Source: Bacillus sp. FJAT-44742 (lineage in GTDB: Bacteria; Bacillota; Bacilli; Bacillales; Marinococcaceae). Taken from it: a stretch of 64,000 bases of DNA. This document shows, piece by piece, positions 18,654 through 26,696 of the stretch. The DNA is taken from assembly GCF_002797315.1 (NCBI RefSeq), contig NZ_KZ454936.1, positions 805,133 through 869,132 of the forward strand. Direction: 5' to 3'. Below the pieces are notes generated by a model. The model did not search any database. It saw nothing but the letters and a program-made list of their open reading frames with translations, and had not been told where the DNA came from. Position numbers and translations under genes: made by a program. Positions within the stretch are counted from its first letter, which is position 1. Every line of letters starts with the position of its first letter.

Positions 18654-19922
18654 ATGGCTGAAAAAATCACGATGCCCCAGCTCGGAGAAAGTGTAACAGA
18701 AGGGACGATCAGTAAATGGCTTGTAAAACCTGGCGACAAGGTAAATAAATATGACCCTATTGCCGAGGTAATGACAGATAAAGTAAATGCGGAAGTCCCC
18801 TCTTCTTTTACAGGGACAATAACGGAATTAGTAGCAGGGGAAGATGAGACAATCCAGGTAGGCGATCTAATATGCTATATGGAGGTTGAAGGAAAAGGCA
18901 GCACTGATCAACGAAGTGAAGAAAATGTTCAATCTCCAAAAGAAGAAAAAAAGCAAAGTACAGACTCTTCGGCCCAGTCAATGAAAACGCGCTATTCGCC
19001 AGCTGTTCTCCGCCTTGCTCAGGAAAATGACATTGATCTATCCACTGTGCAAGGAAGCGGGAGAGGAGGCCGAATTACCCGGAAAGATGTTCTTTCTCTT
19101 GTAAACAAAGGTGAAAAACCTGCAAGGGAAGAAAAGCATGATACTTATGAAGAACCAAAGAAGAGAGCTTCCTCCATTGAACAGAAGCCACAGATCGATG
19201 AAAAGCAGAAAAGTGAGTCTGGTGATCAAGAAATTCCTGTGAGCGGTGTAAGAAAAGCGATAGCCGATAACATGGTAAGAAGCAAACATGAAATCCCTCA
19301 TGCCTGGACGATGGTTGAAGTGGATGTTACAAACATTGCAAAGTTCAGGGAAGCAAACAAAAAGAAATTTAAAGAAAAAGAAGGCATCAGCCTTACCTTC
19401 TTCCCATTTTTTATGAAAGCTGTTGTGGAGGCGTTAAAAGAATATCCTGAGCTTAATTCTACGTGGGCAGGAGATAGGATCATCCGCAAGAAAGACATCA
19501 ATTTGTCTATTGCAGTAGCCACGGAGGATGCTCTGTTTGTTCCTGTGGTAAAGAATGCTGATGAAAAAAGTATAAAAGGACTTGCCAGGTCTGTTCAGGA
19601 CTTGGCGGGTAAAGTGAGAAATGGCACGTTGAAAGGTGAAGAAATGCAAGGAGGAACCTTTACGATAAACAACACAGGATCCTTTGGCTCAGTTCAGTCG
19701 ATGCCTATTATTAACCACCCTCAGGCAGCTATCCTTTCCGTAGAATCCATTGTGAAAAAGCCTGTGGTGATGGAAGGTGACATGATTGCGATTCGCCACA
19801 TGGTAAACTTGTGTCTGTCTTTAGATCATCGGGTGCTGGATGGATTGGTATGCGGACGTTTTCTTTCAAGTATTAAAACGCGCCTGGAGTCTTTTGATCC
19901 GGACAGCGAGTCCTTGTACTAA
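18654..19922 (+). CDS. bkdB: Lipoamide acyltransferase E2 of the branched-chain complex
   Basis: E2 carries the acyl group from E1 to CoA. The domain order is lipoyl domain (1-77, lipoylated Lys in the MTDKVNAEV motif), a charged linker, a peripheral subunit-binding domain (about 110-145, YSPAVLRLAQENDIDL), a second linker, and the acyltransferase domain (about 190-420) with catalytic LDHRVLDG. I use ATG 18654 because AAAGGAGGTG lies 7 bases upstream; the in-frame TTG 18648 is too close. It is the last gene of the operon. The pathway supplies branched primers for membrane fatty acids. Confidence 0.95.
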   Translation: MAEKITMPQLGESVTEGTISKWLVKPGDKVNKYDPIAEVMTDKVNAEVPSSFTGTITELVAGEDETIQVGDLICYMEVEGKGSTDQRSEENVQSPKEEKKQSTDSSAQSMKTRYSPAVLRLAQENDIDLSTVQGSGRGGRITRKDVLSLVNKGEKPAREEKHDTYEEPKKRASSIEQKPQIDEKQKSESGDQEIPVSGVRKAIADNMVRSKHEIPHAWTMVEVDVTNIAKFREANKKKFKEKEGISLTFFPFFMKAVVEALKEYPELNSTWAGDRIIRKKDINLSIAVATEDALFVPVVKNADEKSIKGLARSVQDLAGKVRNGTLKGEEMQGGTFTINNTGSFGSVQSMPIINHPQAAILSVESIVKKPVVMEGDMIAIRHMVNLCLSLDHRVLDGLVCGRFLSSIKTRLESFDPDSESLY

Positions 19923-20040
19923 CAAAGCCAGAGCTACTCACTTGTTTTCAAGAGTGATAAGTGGATAGAAAAAGTTGTTCACCAGGTTCCTTGAAGATAA
20001 AGTTGTTGACTTTTTTTAAAATAAAAAGAAGCTGGTTTAC

Positions 20041-20070
20041 TTGTGAATGCACTCTGGTATTGTTTACAAT
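20041..20070 (+). promoter_or_regulatory. Candidate sigma-A promoter of brxB
   Basis: TTGTGA (20041-20046) and TACAAT (20065-20070) are separated by 18 bases and lie about 43 bases before brxB. The -35 is imperfect. Confidence 0.45.
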
Positions 20071-20112
20071 AGAAGTAGTACATGGGTTTAGGAAAAGAAA
20101 GGATGGTTAGAA

Positions 20113-20535
20113 ATGGATTTTAATTTTATGATAAATGATGTAGTTCAGGCAGCGAGAAAGGATATGGATGAGGCAGGTTATGAACAATTAACATCTGCTG
20201 AAGAAGTAGAGGAGACTTTATCTAAGCAAGGCAGCACACTTGTTATGGTAAACTCTGTTTGCGGCTGTGCCGGAGGCATTGCTCGTCCTGCAGCAGCCTA
20301 CATGAGAAATTACGAAAAGCAGCCTGACCGTTATGTAACAGTTTTCGCTGGCCAGGATAAGGAAGCGACTGAAAAAGCCCGTTCTTTCTTTACTGGTTAT
20401 GCTCCTTCTTCCCCTTCCTTTGCTTTAATTAAGGACGGAGAAATCAAAACCATGGTTGAGCGCCATGAAATCGAAGGACATGAACCTATTCATGTTGTTC
20501 AAAAGCTGGAAAAAGCTTTCGATGAGAACTTGTAA
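20113..20535 (+). CDS. brxB: Bacilliredoxin BrxB (YqiW family)
   Basis: Bacilliredoxins remove bacillithiol from oxidised protein thiols. The 140-residue protein has the family CGC motif in [15 protein letters not shown] (about residues 53-55) in a thioredoxin-like fold. Its position after bkdB matches yqiW in Bacillus. ATG 20113 follows AGGAAAAGAAAGGATGG. It is likely transcribed separately from bkd, because a promoter-like pair precedes it. Confidence 0.93.
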   Translation: MDFNFMINDVVQAARKDMDEAGYEQLTSAEEVEETLSKQGSTLVMVNSVCGCAGGIARPAAAYMRNYEKQPDRYVTVFAGQDKEATEKARSFFTGYAPSSPSFALIKDGEIKTMVERHEIEGHEPIHVVQKLEKAFDENL

Positions 20536-20579
20536 TCGCCAAAAAACGTATAAGGACTGTTAACAAAGGATGAAATTTG

Positions 20580-20948
20580 ATGGATAAATTTTACGCACAA
20601 GTTCAAGAATACCTTAACATGGAAGAAGAAATTGACTTTAAAGAATTTAATGAATATTATCAGCAGGTACTCGAATATTTAGATAAAGAATCTGCAGATT
20701 TATCTGAGGAAGATGTCTGGAAAGCTCTATTTGTTGTTGAAAGTATTATGTCCAACGCTCAAAATAGAGCAAAACATGCTGATACGACAAAGGAACAAAA
20801 GAAATACAAGCGTATGGCCAAACGTACTAAGCTATATGCCCAGCATTTCACAAAGCGTCTTCATGATGCTGGTTATAATGATGAGGAAATTGGGGCAAGG
20901 TTTAAAGAAATGTTAGAAGAAGACACTGCGACAGCAGAAAAAGAATGA
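20580..20948 (+). CDS. Hypothetical helical protein (122 aa)
   Basis: I do not recognise this protein. It is acidic at the N-terminus, contains a Lys/Arg-rich centre (KYKRMAKRTKLYAQHFTKRL) and is predicted by eye to be mostly helical. There is no signal or membrane segment. ATG 20580 follows AAAGGATGA; the TTG at 20577 is a weaker choice. It is 44 bases after brxB and ends at a terminator, so the two may form an operon. It could relate to thiol stress, but that is only positional. Confidence 0.7.
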   Translation: MDKFYAQVQEYLNMEEEIDFKEFNEYYQQVLEYLDKESADLSEEDVWKALFVVESIMSNAQNRAKHADTTKEQKKYKRMAKRTKLYAQHFTKRLHDAGYNDEEIGARFKEMLEEDTATAEKE

Positions 20949-20952
20949 CCGG

Positions 20953-20982
20953 AAAAGGGCTGGTATAGGTGCCAGTCCTTTT
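20953..20982 (+). terminator. Probable terminator after the 122-aa gene
   Basis: An 11-bp stem (AAAAGGGCTGG / CCAGTCCTTTT, one G-U pair) starts 4 bases after the stop. It ends in TTTT but lacks a longer T tract. Confidence 0.65.
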
Positions 20983-20999
20983 CACCTTAAAAACAATGA

Positions 21000-21028
21000 T
21001 TGACACAATAAAGAGAATTAGATACAAT
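21000..21028 (+). promoter_or_regulatory. Consensus sigma-A promoter of tRNA-Arg
   Basis: A perfect -35 TTGACA (21000-21005) and TACAAT -10 (21023-21028) have a 17-base spacer. The mature tRNA starts 24 bases downstream. Confidence 0.85.
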
Positions 21029-21051
21029 TGTCATTGTCTTAAAAAATAGCT

Positions 21052-21126
21052 GCGCCTATGGTGAAAGGGATATCACGCGAGATTCCGGTTCTCGTATTCC
21101 AGGTTCGAATCCTGGTAGGCGCGCCA
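21052..21126 (+). tRNA. tRNA-Arg (anticodon CCG)
   Basis: A full cloverleaf can be drawn. The acceptor stem is GCGCCTA / TAGGCGC with discriminator G and encoded CCA. The anticodon stem CGAGA / TCTCG encloses loop TTCCGGT, giving anticodon CCG for arginine codon CGG. The T arm is CCAGG-TTCGAAT-CCTGG. It has its own promoter and terminator. Confidence 0.97.
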
Positions 21127-21155
21127 ATTAAAAGATGACTAAATTACATAACCGC

Positions 21156-21188
21156 AAAGACAGTGATGAGCATCACTGTCTTTTTTTA
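21156..21188 (+). terminator. Rho-independent terminator after tRNA-Arg
   Basis: A perfect 13-bp stem (AAAGACAGTGATG / CATCACTGTCTTT) with a tight 2-base centre is followed by a T run. Confidence 0.9.
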
Positions 21189-21191
21189 TTC

Positions 21192-21211
21192 CCTGTTTAC
21201 AAGTAAACAGG
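21192..21211. promoter_or_regulatory. Perfect palindrome, candidate operator
   Basis: CCTGTTTAC-AA-GTAAACAGG is a perfect 9-bp inverted repeat. The half-site GTAAACA recurs at 21269-21275 and TGTTTACA occurs near the brxB -10 (20062-20069). The remaining bases up to the next gene at 21479 show no other clear feature. The regulator is unknown. Confidence 0.4.
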
Positions 21212-21478
21212 TTTCTTACTATGGTTTTTTGCTAGAATAAAAGCATACAAAAATTCGATGTTCAATTTGTAAACAATTCCAAAGGAATATTTCTTTCTTG
21301 TCAGGAAAGAGTGAGGAATATATTAGGGTAACCTACTTGTAATAAGCAAGGATGTTAGTGGGATGGTATCCCTTAAACATTCTTTCATTTGTGTTTTGAG
21401 TTAAAAAATGCAGTGTGGCTATAAATGAGCAGAATACACGTACACAAAGAACCTATCAGGCAGGGAGAGGTTTAACGA

Positions 21479-22501
21479 ATGTTTAAAATTGGATACCGCA
21501 CGCTCAAAACCGCTATTGGAGCCGGCTTAGCAATATTAATAGCCCAGACTTTACAATTAGATTTTTATGCCTCGGCAGGTATTATAGCGATCTTGTGTAT
21601 AACGGTTACCAGAAGAGACTCATTGCGTTCCTCGTGGGAGCGTGTTTTAGCAAGTCTCATTGGTCTGCTTTATGCTACTGTTATTTTTGAACTGGCTGGG
21701 TACCACTTTCTATCAATAACAATTCTCCTTTTACTATTCATTCCTACCGTGGTAGCTGTAAAGGCAAAAAAAGGAGTGGCGACCAGCTCGGTAATCATGT
21801 TTCACCTCTATACATTGGGCGAGGTTTCAGCCGGTATCTTGATAAATGAAGTGCTGTTGATAGTCATAGGGGTAGGTGTGGCATTACTCATGAATTGGTA
21901 CATGCCTAGTGCGGAAAATGAACTGGTGTGGGATCAAGTTTACATAGAGGAAGCCTTTCAGACGATTTGGAAAGAGTTTGCACGCTATCTTAAAGAGGGT
22001 GATACAGGATGGACTGGAAAAGAATTCACAGAGGCATCCAACACTATTTCACACGGAAAAGGGAAGGCATTAATCAATATTGATAATCATTTTTTGCGGG
22101 AAGATGACTACTTTTATCATTACTTCAAGATGAGAGAAAAGCAGCTTGAAATCCTGGAGAGGATCCTTCCGTTTATTTCTACTCTGGATGACACAGTGAT
22201 TCAAGGAGAGAAAATAGCAGATTTTATGAATGAATTAAGCGGGGCTGTGTATGCAGGGAATACAGCAAATTATTTTCTTACGCAATTAGATGACCTGCGG
22301 GAAGAACTCCAGGCAATGGATCTTCCAGAAACGAGGCAGGAGTTTGAAATTCGTTCTTCATTATTCTATATCCTCCATGAACTAGAGCAGTATTTGCTTA
22401 TGAAGAAGATGTTTAAAGCTGATCTTAGAAGAACTCAAACGGTATCTGTTAAAAAACGGTATAAGGTAAAAAGGCGGGGAGAAAATAAGAAAGAGGAATA
22501 A
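21479..22501 (+). CDS. yqjA: YqjA-like membrane protein (DUF939, aromatic acid exporter family)
   Basis: This is a 340-residue protein with about four to five hydrophobic segments in the first 145 residues (LAILIAQTL, AGIIAILCI, ILLLLFIPTVV and others), followed by a soluble helical C-terminal half. This matches the two-part DUF939 (ArAE_1 plus its C-terminal domain) family, of which B. subtilis YqjA is a member. Export of aromatic acids is assigned only by family analogy. ATG 21479 follows GGGAGAGG. It lies 18 bases before the L,D-transpeptidase gene, so they are probably co-transcribed. Confidence 0.8.
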   Translation: MFKIGYRTLKTAIGAGLAILIAQTLQLDFYASAGIIAILCITVTRRDSLRSSWERVLASLIGLLYATVIFELAGYHFLSITILLLLFIPTVVAVKAKKGVATSSVIMFHLYTLGEVSAGILINEVLLIVIGVGVALLMNWYMPSAENELVWDQVYIEEAFQTIWKEFARYLKEGDTGWTGKEFTEASNTISHGKGKALINIDNHFLREDDYFYHYFKMREKQLEILERILPFISTLDDTVIQGEKIADFMNELSGAVYAGNTANYFLTQLDDLREELQAMDLPETRQEFEIRSSLFYILHELEQYLLMKKMFKADLRRTQTVSVKKRYKVKRRGENKKEE

Positions 22502-22519
22502 GTAAAGGCGGAGATGATA

Positions 22520-23032
22520 ATGGTTTTCTTTTCCTTCTTTTTTAAAGTGATTGTGGCAGCATCTCTTCTTTGGCCCCTTGCTTCAGAGCCTGACGTTGGA
22601 GATCCTTATATTATTATAAATACCTCTGCGAATGAACTGGCTTATTTTCACGCAGGTGAAAAACAAGTGGAATACCGGGTTGCTTCGGGAAAAGAGCCTG
22701 GTCTGACACCGGAGGGGGAATTTACGGTTGTAGTAAAAGCTGAGAATCCTTATTTTCGCAAGCTTGATATTCCCGGAGGGTCACCGGATAACCCATTAGG
22801 AACCAAATGGATAGGCTTTGACGCACACGCGACTGATGGCAGAATCTATGGAATTCACGGCACAAACCAGCCTCATCTAATTGGTGAATATGTTTCCAAT
22901 GGCTGTGTCCGCCTCATGAATGAGGACGTTGACCTTTTGTTTACCAAGGTTCCCGTAGGCACGAAAGTCTGGATTGGGCAAAGTGCAAAGACCCTGGAGG
23001 AAATAGCAAAAGAAATAGGAGTTATTTTATAA
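22520..23032 (+). CDS. L,D-transpeptidase (YkuD family), secreted
   Basis: The enzyme makes or remodels 3-3 peptidoglycan cross-links. Residues 1-20 are a hydrophobic signal or anchor. The YkuD domain shows YGIHGTNQP, IGEYVSNGCVRLMNEDVDLL, giving the catalytic His-Ser-Cys-Arg set (Cys about residue 133). The protein is 170 residues and lacks a LysM domain. I chose ATG 22520, with GGCGGAG 6 bases upstream, over ATG 22514. It sits where yqjB lies in Bacillus, downstream of a YqjA-like gene. Confidence 0.88.
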   Translation: MVFFSFFFKVIVAASLLWPLASEPDVGDPYIIINTSANELAYFHAGEKQVEYRVASGKEPGLTPEGEFTVVVKAENPYFRKLDIPGGSPDNPLGTKWIGFDAHATDGRIYGIHGTNQPHLIGEYVSNGCVRLMNEDVDLLFTKVPVGTKVWIGQSAKTLEEIAKEIGVIL

Positions 23033-23074
23033 AAAAATCAAAGTGAGTAAACAAAGAATGAACTGATTGGGGAA

Positions 23075-23107
23075 AATAAAAAAGGACCGAAGCGGAAGCT
23101 TCGGTCC
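23075..23107 (-). terminator. Terminator of the Prli42-like gene
   Basis: A 10-bp perfect stem (GGACCGAAGC / GCTTCGGTCC) has the T-rich side (TTTTTTATTTTCC) on the minus strand, just after the minus-strand stop at 23123. Confidence 0.85.
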
Positions 23108-23122
23108 AAGTTATGATTCTTT

Positions 23123-23215
23123 TTATAAAAAGGTAGCCGCGCCTGTTAACAAACTTCCTACGACGAGAGTTATGATCATAATATATATAATGACTTTCTG
23201 AAACTTTCTTGGCAT
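23123..23215 (-). CDS. prli42: Prli42-like stressosome membrane anchor (30 aa)
   Basis: This 30-codon gene is below normal annotation limits. The peptide starts MPRKFQKV and continues as a single membrane helix ending LLTGAATFL, the pattern of Prli42, the Listeria miniprotein that tethers the stressosome to the membrane. ATG 23215 is preceded by GGAGGAATTGAA on the minus strand and the gene ends at its own terminator. The longer reading frame to 23437 has no matching start. Sigma-B-like promoters elsewhere in the window (43837 and 44726) fit a working stressosome. Assignment rests on length, basic start and the hydrophobic pattern. Confidence 0.75.
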   Translation of the reverse strand: MPRKFQKVIIYIMIITLVVGSLLTGAATFL

Positions 23216-23374
23216 TTCAATTCCTCCATCATTATTCAATCTATGTCTTATTTTACGAGGAATTAAAGAAAGTCTCAAGCCTGCATGCCAAAAAAAGAGG
23301 GATTTTTTTATGGAAACAAGAAGAGAAAGTGTATAAGCCATATTGTTATGGGTATAGCCAAAGGGGTGTGTAAA

Positions 23375-23785
23375 ATGAAAGAAAAACCAACAAAAATCGA
23401 CCATATTGGAATTGCAGTAATGTCTATTGAAGATCACCTGCCGTTTTATACGGAGACCCTCCGTCTTCCCTTATTAAAAATAGAGGAAGTATCTTCACAG
23501 AAAGTAAAGGTAGCTTTCCTGGAAATAGGAGAGTCTAAGATAGAGCTCCTTGAGCCTTTATCAAATGATAGTCCGATAGCTGGATTTATTAATAAAAAAG
23601 GGGAAGGGATTCATCATGTTGCTCTAGGTGTCAAGGATATTGAAACGAGGCTCCAAGAAATAAAGGAAGATGGAATAAAAGCTATAAATAACACTCCTGT
23701 ACCTGGAGCCGGAGGGGCTGAGGTGGCTTTTCTACACCCTAAGTCGACCGGCAGTGTTCTTTATGAACTATGTGAAAAGAAATAA
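23375..23785 (+). CDS. mce: Methylmalonyl-CoA epimerase (VOC superfamily)
   Basis: The enzyme interconverts the R and S forms of methylmalonyl-CoA. The 136 residues carry the VOC metal-ligand pattern: KIDHIGIAV at the start, FLEIGESKIELLEP (Glu ligand), GIHHVALGV (His ligand) and VLYELCEK at the end. ATG 23375 follows AAGGGGTGTG; upstream in-frame starts lack a site. In Bacillus this position is yqjC, followed by the carboxyltransferase yqjD, which is absent here; an M20 peptidase follows directly. Confidence 0.9.
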   Translation: MKEKPTKIDHIGIAVMSIEDHLPFYTETLRLPLLKIEEVSSQKVKVAFLEIGESKIELLEPLSNDSPIAGFINKKGEGIHHVALGVKDIETRLQEIKEDGIKAINNTPVPGAGGAEVAFLHPKSTGSVLYELCEKK

Positions 23786-23819
23786 GGCTGCTGCATTTGT
23801 TGTTAGGAGGACACAGTAA

Positions 23820-24938
23820 ATGATTAACGAAAAACGCTTATTAAATGAATTTCTAGAACTAGTAAAAGTGGACTCAGAAACCAAGCATGAAAGAGCGATT
23901 TGCGATATATTAAAAGGGAAATTTATAGCTCTGGGCCTTGATGTGGTAGAAGACAATGCGGCCGAAACCACTGAGCATGAAGCCGGCAATTTAATATGTA
24001 CCATGCAAGGGAATAAGGAAGGAGCGGACCCAATTTTCTTTACGTGCCATATGGATACAGTGATCCCTGGAAAAGGTATTCAGCCTAGTGTGGAAGATGG
24101 TCATGTCGTCACTGACGGGACGACGATCCTGGGAGCTGACGATAAAGCGGGGATAGCTGCTATGCTAGAAGGCATTCGGACCATTCAGGAGCAAAAGATT
24201 GAGCATGGACCTTTGCAGTTTGTGATTACTGTTGGAGAAGAATCCGGTCTCATTGGAGCCAAAGCGTTAAATCCTGAAATGCTTAATGCTAAGTACGGAT
24301 TTGCCATGGATAGCGGAGGGGATGTAGGCAACATTATTGTCTCTGCACCCAACCAGGCAACATTGGAAGTAACAGTGAATGGAAAGACGGCTCATGCAGG
24401 GGTGGCACCTGAAAAAGGAATTTCAGCCATTACCGTAGCTGCAAAATCAGTGGCCAAAATGCCTCTTGGGAGAATAGATGAAGAAACGACGGCCAATATT
24501 GGTCGATTTGAAGGCGGCCAAAAAACAAATATAGTGACTGACAAGGCCTATATATTAGCTGAAGCACGCTCCTTAGATAGAAAAAAACTTGACGTCCAAG
24601 TAGAAAAAATGAAAAAAGCTTTTGAAGATACAGCAAGAGAGATGGGAGCTTCTGCAAATGTAAATGTAAAGTACGCCTATCCTGGTTATAAGTTTGATAT
24701 AGGGGACAGCGTGGTTCAAGTGGCCATGAATGCAGTGCGGAGGTCAGGACTTACACCGTCTTTAAAGACAAGCGGCGGGGGAAGCGATGCCAATATCTTT
24801 TCAGGATACGGAATACCAACGGTCAATTTTGCCGTAGGCTATCTGGACATTCATACTCCCCAAGAAAGGATGCCAATCTCTGAATTGAATAAAATTACCC
24901 AGCTTATGGTTTCTGTGGTGGAAGAAGTATCTTCTTAA
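23820..24938 (+). CDS. yqjE: M20 metallopeptidase, PepT-like (YqjE family)
   Basis: A 372-residue di-zinc peptidase or deacylase. Visible metal-site motifs are FFTCHMDTV (about 75-83), ILGADDKAGIAAML, ITVGEESGLIG and the last His in YLDIHTPQERM. The dimerisation domain lies at about 175-290. The family member YqjE in Bacillus is called a tripeptidase-like protein. ATG 23820 follows TTAGGAGGACACAGTAA. It lies 34 bases after mce. Confidence 0.88.
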   Translation: MINEKRLLNEFLELVKVDSETKHERAICDILKGKFIALGLDVVEDNAAETTEHEAGNLICTMQGNKEGADPIFFTCHMDTVIPGKGIQPSVEDGHVVTDGTTILGADDKAGIAAMLEGIRTIQEQKIEHGPLQFVITVGEESGLIGAKALNPEMLNAKYGFAMDSGGDVGNIIVSAPNQATLEVTVNGKTAHAGVAPEKGISAITVAAKSVAKMPLGRIDEETTANIGRFEGGQKTNIVTDKAYILAEARSLDRKKLDVQVEKMKKAFEDTAREMGASANVNVKYAYPGYKFDIGDSVVQVAMNAVRRSGLTPSLKTSGGGSDANIFSGYGIPTVNFAVGYLDIHTPQERMPISELNKITQLMVSVVEEVSS

Positions 24939-24981
24939 GAAATGCCTCTGTTAAAGAAGAAGGGTAATTTTTAAAAGTAAC

Positions 24982-25173
24982 TTAATGAATGTGCTGTTTA
25001 GCATTGCCATATTCCATCGATTCAAGAATTAACTCTTCTGAATAACCAACAATTTCCGATAATTCCGGGATTGTTGGTTTTTTCTCGTGGAGATCCTTGT
25101 AAAGGCTGTTACATCTCGCAATTTGTGTCAAAATATCCTTATAAGTGACTGATAGGATTAGATCTTCGCCCAT
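24982..25173 (-). CDS. Small protein resembling sigma-70 region 3
   Basis: The 63-residue protein contains LHEKKPTIPELSEIVGYSEE and a following LILESMEYG. This resembles the region 3 helix-turn-helix of SigB/SigF-type sigma factors (the ...PTxxEIAexLGxxeEeVLxAME pattern). Regions 2 and 4 are absent, so it is not a full sigma factor. ATG 25173 has AGGAG 8 bases upstream; GTG 25182 is too close to it. A plus-strand terminator lies inside the gene. It could be a remnant or a small regulator; function is unknown. Confidence 0.5.
   Translation of the reverse strand: MGEDLILSVTYKDILTQIARCNSLYKDLHEKKPTIPELSEIVGYSEELILESMEYGNAKQHIH
25044..25084 (+). terminator. Terminator after yqjE, inside an antisense gene
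   Basis: AACCAACAAT and ATTGTTGGTT form a 10-bp stem, extended by a few inner pairs, with a T run after it. It lies about 100 bases after yqjE and within the minus-strand 63-aa gene. Confidence 0.7.
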
Positions 25174-25300
25174 AATGCACACTCCTGTTCATTTCATTAC
25201 TCATATGATATTATAATGTGTTTATTATAATTCCGTATTATATTTTCTTATTGTAGGTGTCATACATACCTATGAGAACTTTGGGAAAGGAGGTTTTCTT

Positions 25301-26584
25301 ATGAAAGCAAGAAAAGGAAGAGTGGTTTTTCATATAGACATGAACAGTTTTTATGCTTCAGTTGAGGCTGTGCATGATCCTTCTCTCAGAGGAAAGCCTC
25401 TCGCTATTGCAGGAAATCCAGAGGAAAGAAAAGGCATTGTCGTAACCTCCAGCTATGAGGCTAGAGCTAAGGGGGTAAAAACAACAATGCAAGTATGGGA
25501 AGCATTAAGAAAGTGTCCAGAATTAATTATTCGTCCTCCTAACTTTCAACGCTACCGGGCAGCCTCTTTAGAAATGTTCAGGCTGCTTGAAGAATACTCT
25601 CCCCTCGTTGAACCTGTGTCTATAGATGAAGGGTATATGGATATGACAGATGTATTCAGGAACGGGGCAGGGGCAGAGATTGCCGGAGAGCTTCAGGAAA
25701 AGATGAAGAGAGACCTGGGACTTCCTTGCAGCATCGGCGTCGCTCCCAATAAATTTTTAGCAAAAATGGCCAGCGACATGAAAAAGCCTATGGGAATTAC
25801 AATATTACGTAAAAGAGAGCTTGATACCAAGCTATGGCCTCTTGCCATTGGAGAAATGCACGGAGTAGGGGAAAAAACAGCCGAAAAGATGAAATCACTT
25901 TCCATTGAAACCATTGGAGATTTGGCCTGCAGTGATAAGCAGATGATTGAAGGTGTCTTTGGGGTACGTGGAAGGAAGCTTCATGAAAGAGCAAACGGTC
26001 ATGATCTTCGTGAAGTAGACCCTGAATCAGTTAATGTTTTTAAAAGCATAGGGAATTCCGTCACACTTCCTTCTGACACTAGAAACGATGAGAAGATAGC
26101 TTCTACTTTAAAGTCATTGTCTGCTTCTGTAGCCAGACGAATGAAGAAAAAGGAAGTCTGCTCTTCAAATATCCAAATAACGATCCGTTACAAAAATCGC
26201 AAAACGATTACTCGGAGCAGGCAACTGACGAATCCTCTTACAGAGGAAGAGGAGATCTTTAAGGAAGCCTATTTTCTTTTCAATAAATACTGGAACGAAG
26301 AGCCTGTACGCCTCCTTGGCATTACCTCTTTAGATGTTACTCCGCTAAAAGAAGCGTACAAACAACTGGATTTGTTTACTTATAAGGAAGAGGAAAAACA
26401 AGCAAAGCTTTCTGAAACAATGGAGAAGCTAAAAGGTCAGTTCGGGGAAGAGATTTTTAATATAAAAAAGTCAAAAACTCAAAAAGAAGAAAGGAAAGAT
26501 GTCCGAAAAGGGACGAGCCTTGATAAAGATTTTTTATTTGAATATTGGGGACAAAAAAGGAAGCATAGTCAGGATTACGACTAA
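25301..26584 (+). CDS. dinB: DNA polymerase IV (Y family)
   Basis: An error-prone polymerase for translesion synthesis, corresponding to YqjH/PolY1. The catalytic palm shows VVFHIDMNSFYASVEA (Asp 13) and PVSIDEGYMD (about 106-115; the common form is SIDEAYLD). The C-terminal half contains the thumb with helix-hairpin-helix (MHGVGEKTAEKM) and the little-finger domain. The tail beyond 380 is very basic and lacks a clear clamp-binding motif, although QLDLF at about 359 is a good beta-clamp motif. ATG 25301 follows AAAGGAGG. No LexA box was seen upstream. Confidence 0.94.
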   Translation: MKARKGRVVFHIDMNSFYASVEAVHDPSLRGKPLAIAGNPEERKGIVVTSSYEARAKGVKTTMQVWEALRKCPELIIRPPNFQRYRAASLEMFRLLEEYSPLVEPVSIDEGYMDMTDVFRNGAGAEIAGELQEKMKRDLGLPCSIGVAPNKFLAKMASDMKKPMGITILRKRELDTKLWPLAIGEMHGVGEKTAEKMKSLSIETIGDLACSDKQMIEGVFGVRGRKLHERANGHDLREVDPESVNVFKSIGNSVTLPSDTRNDEKIASTLKSLSASVARRMKKKEVCSSNIQITIRYKNRKTITRSRQLTNPLTEEEEIFKEAYFLFNKYWNEEPVRLLGITSLDVTPLKEAYKQLDLFTYKEEEKQAKLSETMEKLKGQFGEEIFNIKKSKTQKEERKDVRKGTSLDKDFLFEYWGQKRKHSQDYD

Positions 26585-26597
26585 GCTTCTTTTTTTA
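26553..26597 (+). terminator. Terminator overlapping the dinB stop
   Basis: AAAAAAG-AAGC-TAGTC pairs with GACTA-GCTTC-TTTTTTT across the last codons of dinB, ending in seven T residues. Confidence 0.75.
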
Positions 26598-26636
26598 TGT
26601 TGCAACCTGCTTCTTATCATACGTATAATTACCCGT

Positions 26637-26663
26637 TAAGAATACAGCAGTAAATGCCGATAA
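26637..26663 (+). promoter_or_regulatory. Sigma-D promoter of the flagellar module
   Basis: TAAG (26637-26640), a 15-base spacer and GCCGATAA (26656-26663) match the sigma-D consensus TAAA-N15-GCCGATAT at 10 of 12 positions with exact spacing. The FliK-like gene starts 33 bases downstream. Confidence 0.85.
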
Positions 26664-26696
26664 AGAGTATAAGAAGATTGAATCGGAGTGATGAAA

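Noticed and set aside
21052-21126. tRNA-Arg as an attachment site for an integrated element
   Set aside because: No integrase next to it and no repeat of the tRNA 3' end seen in the window; flanking genes are normal core genes.
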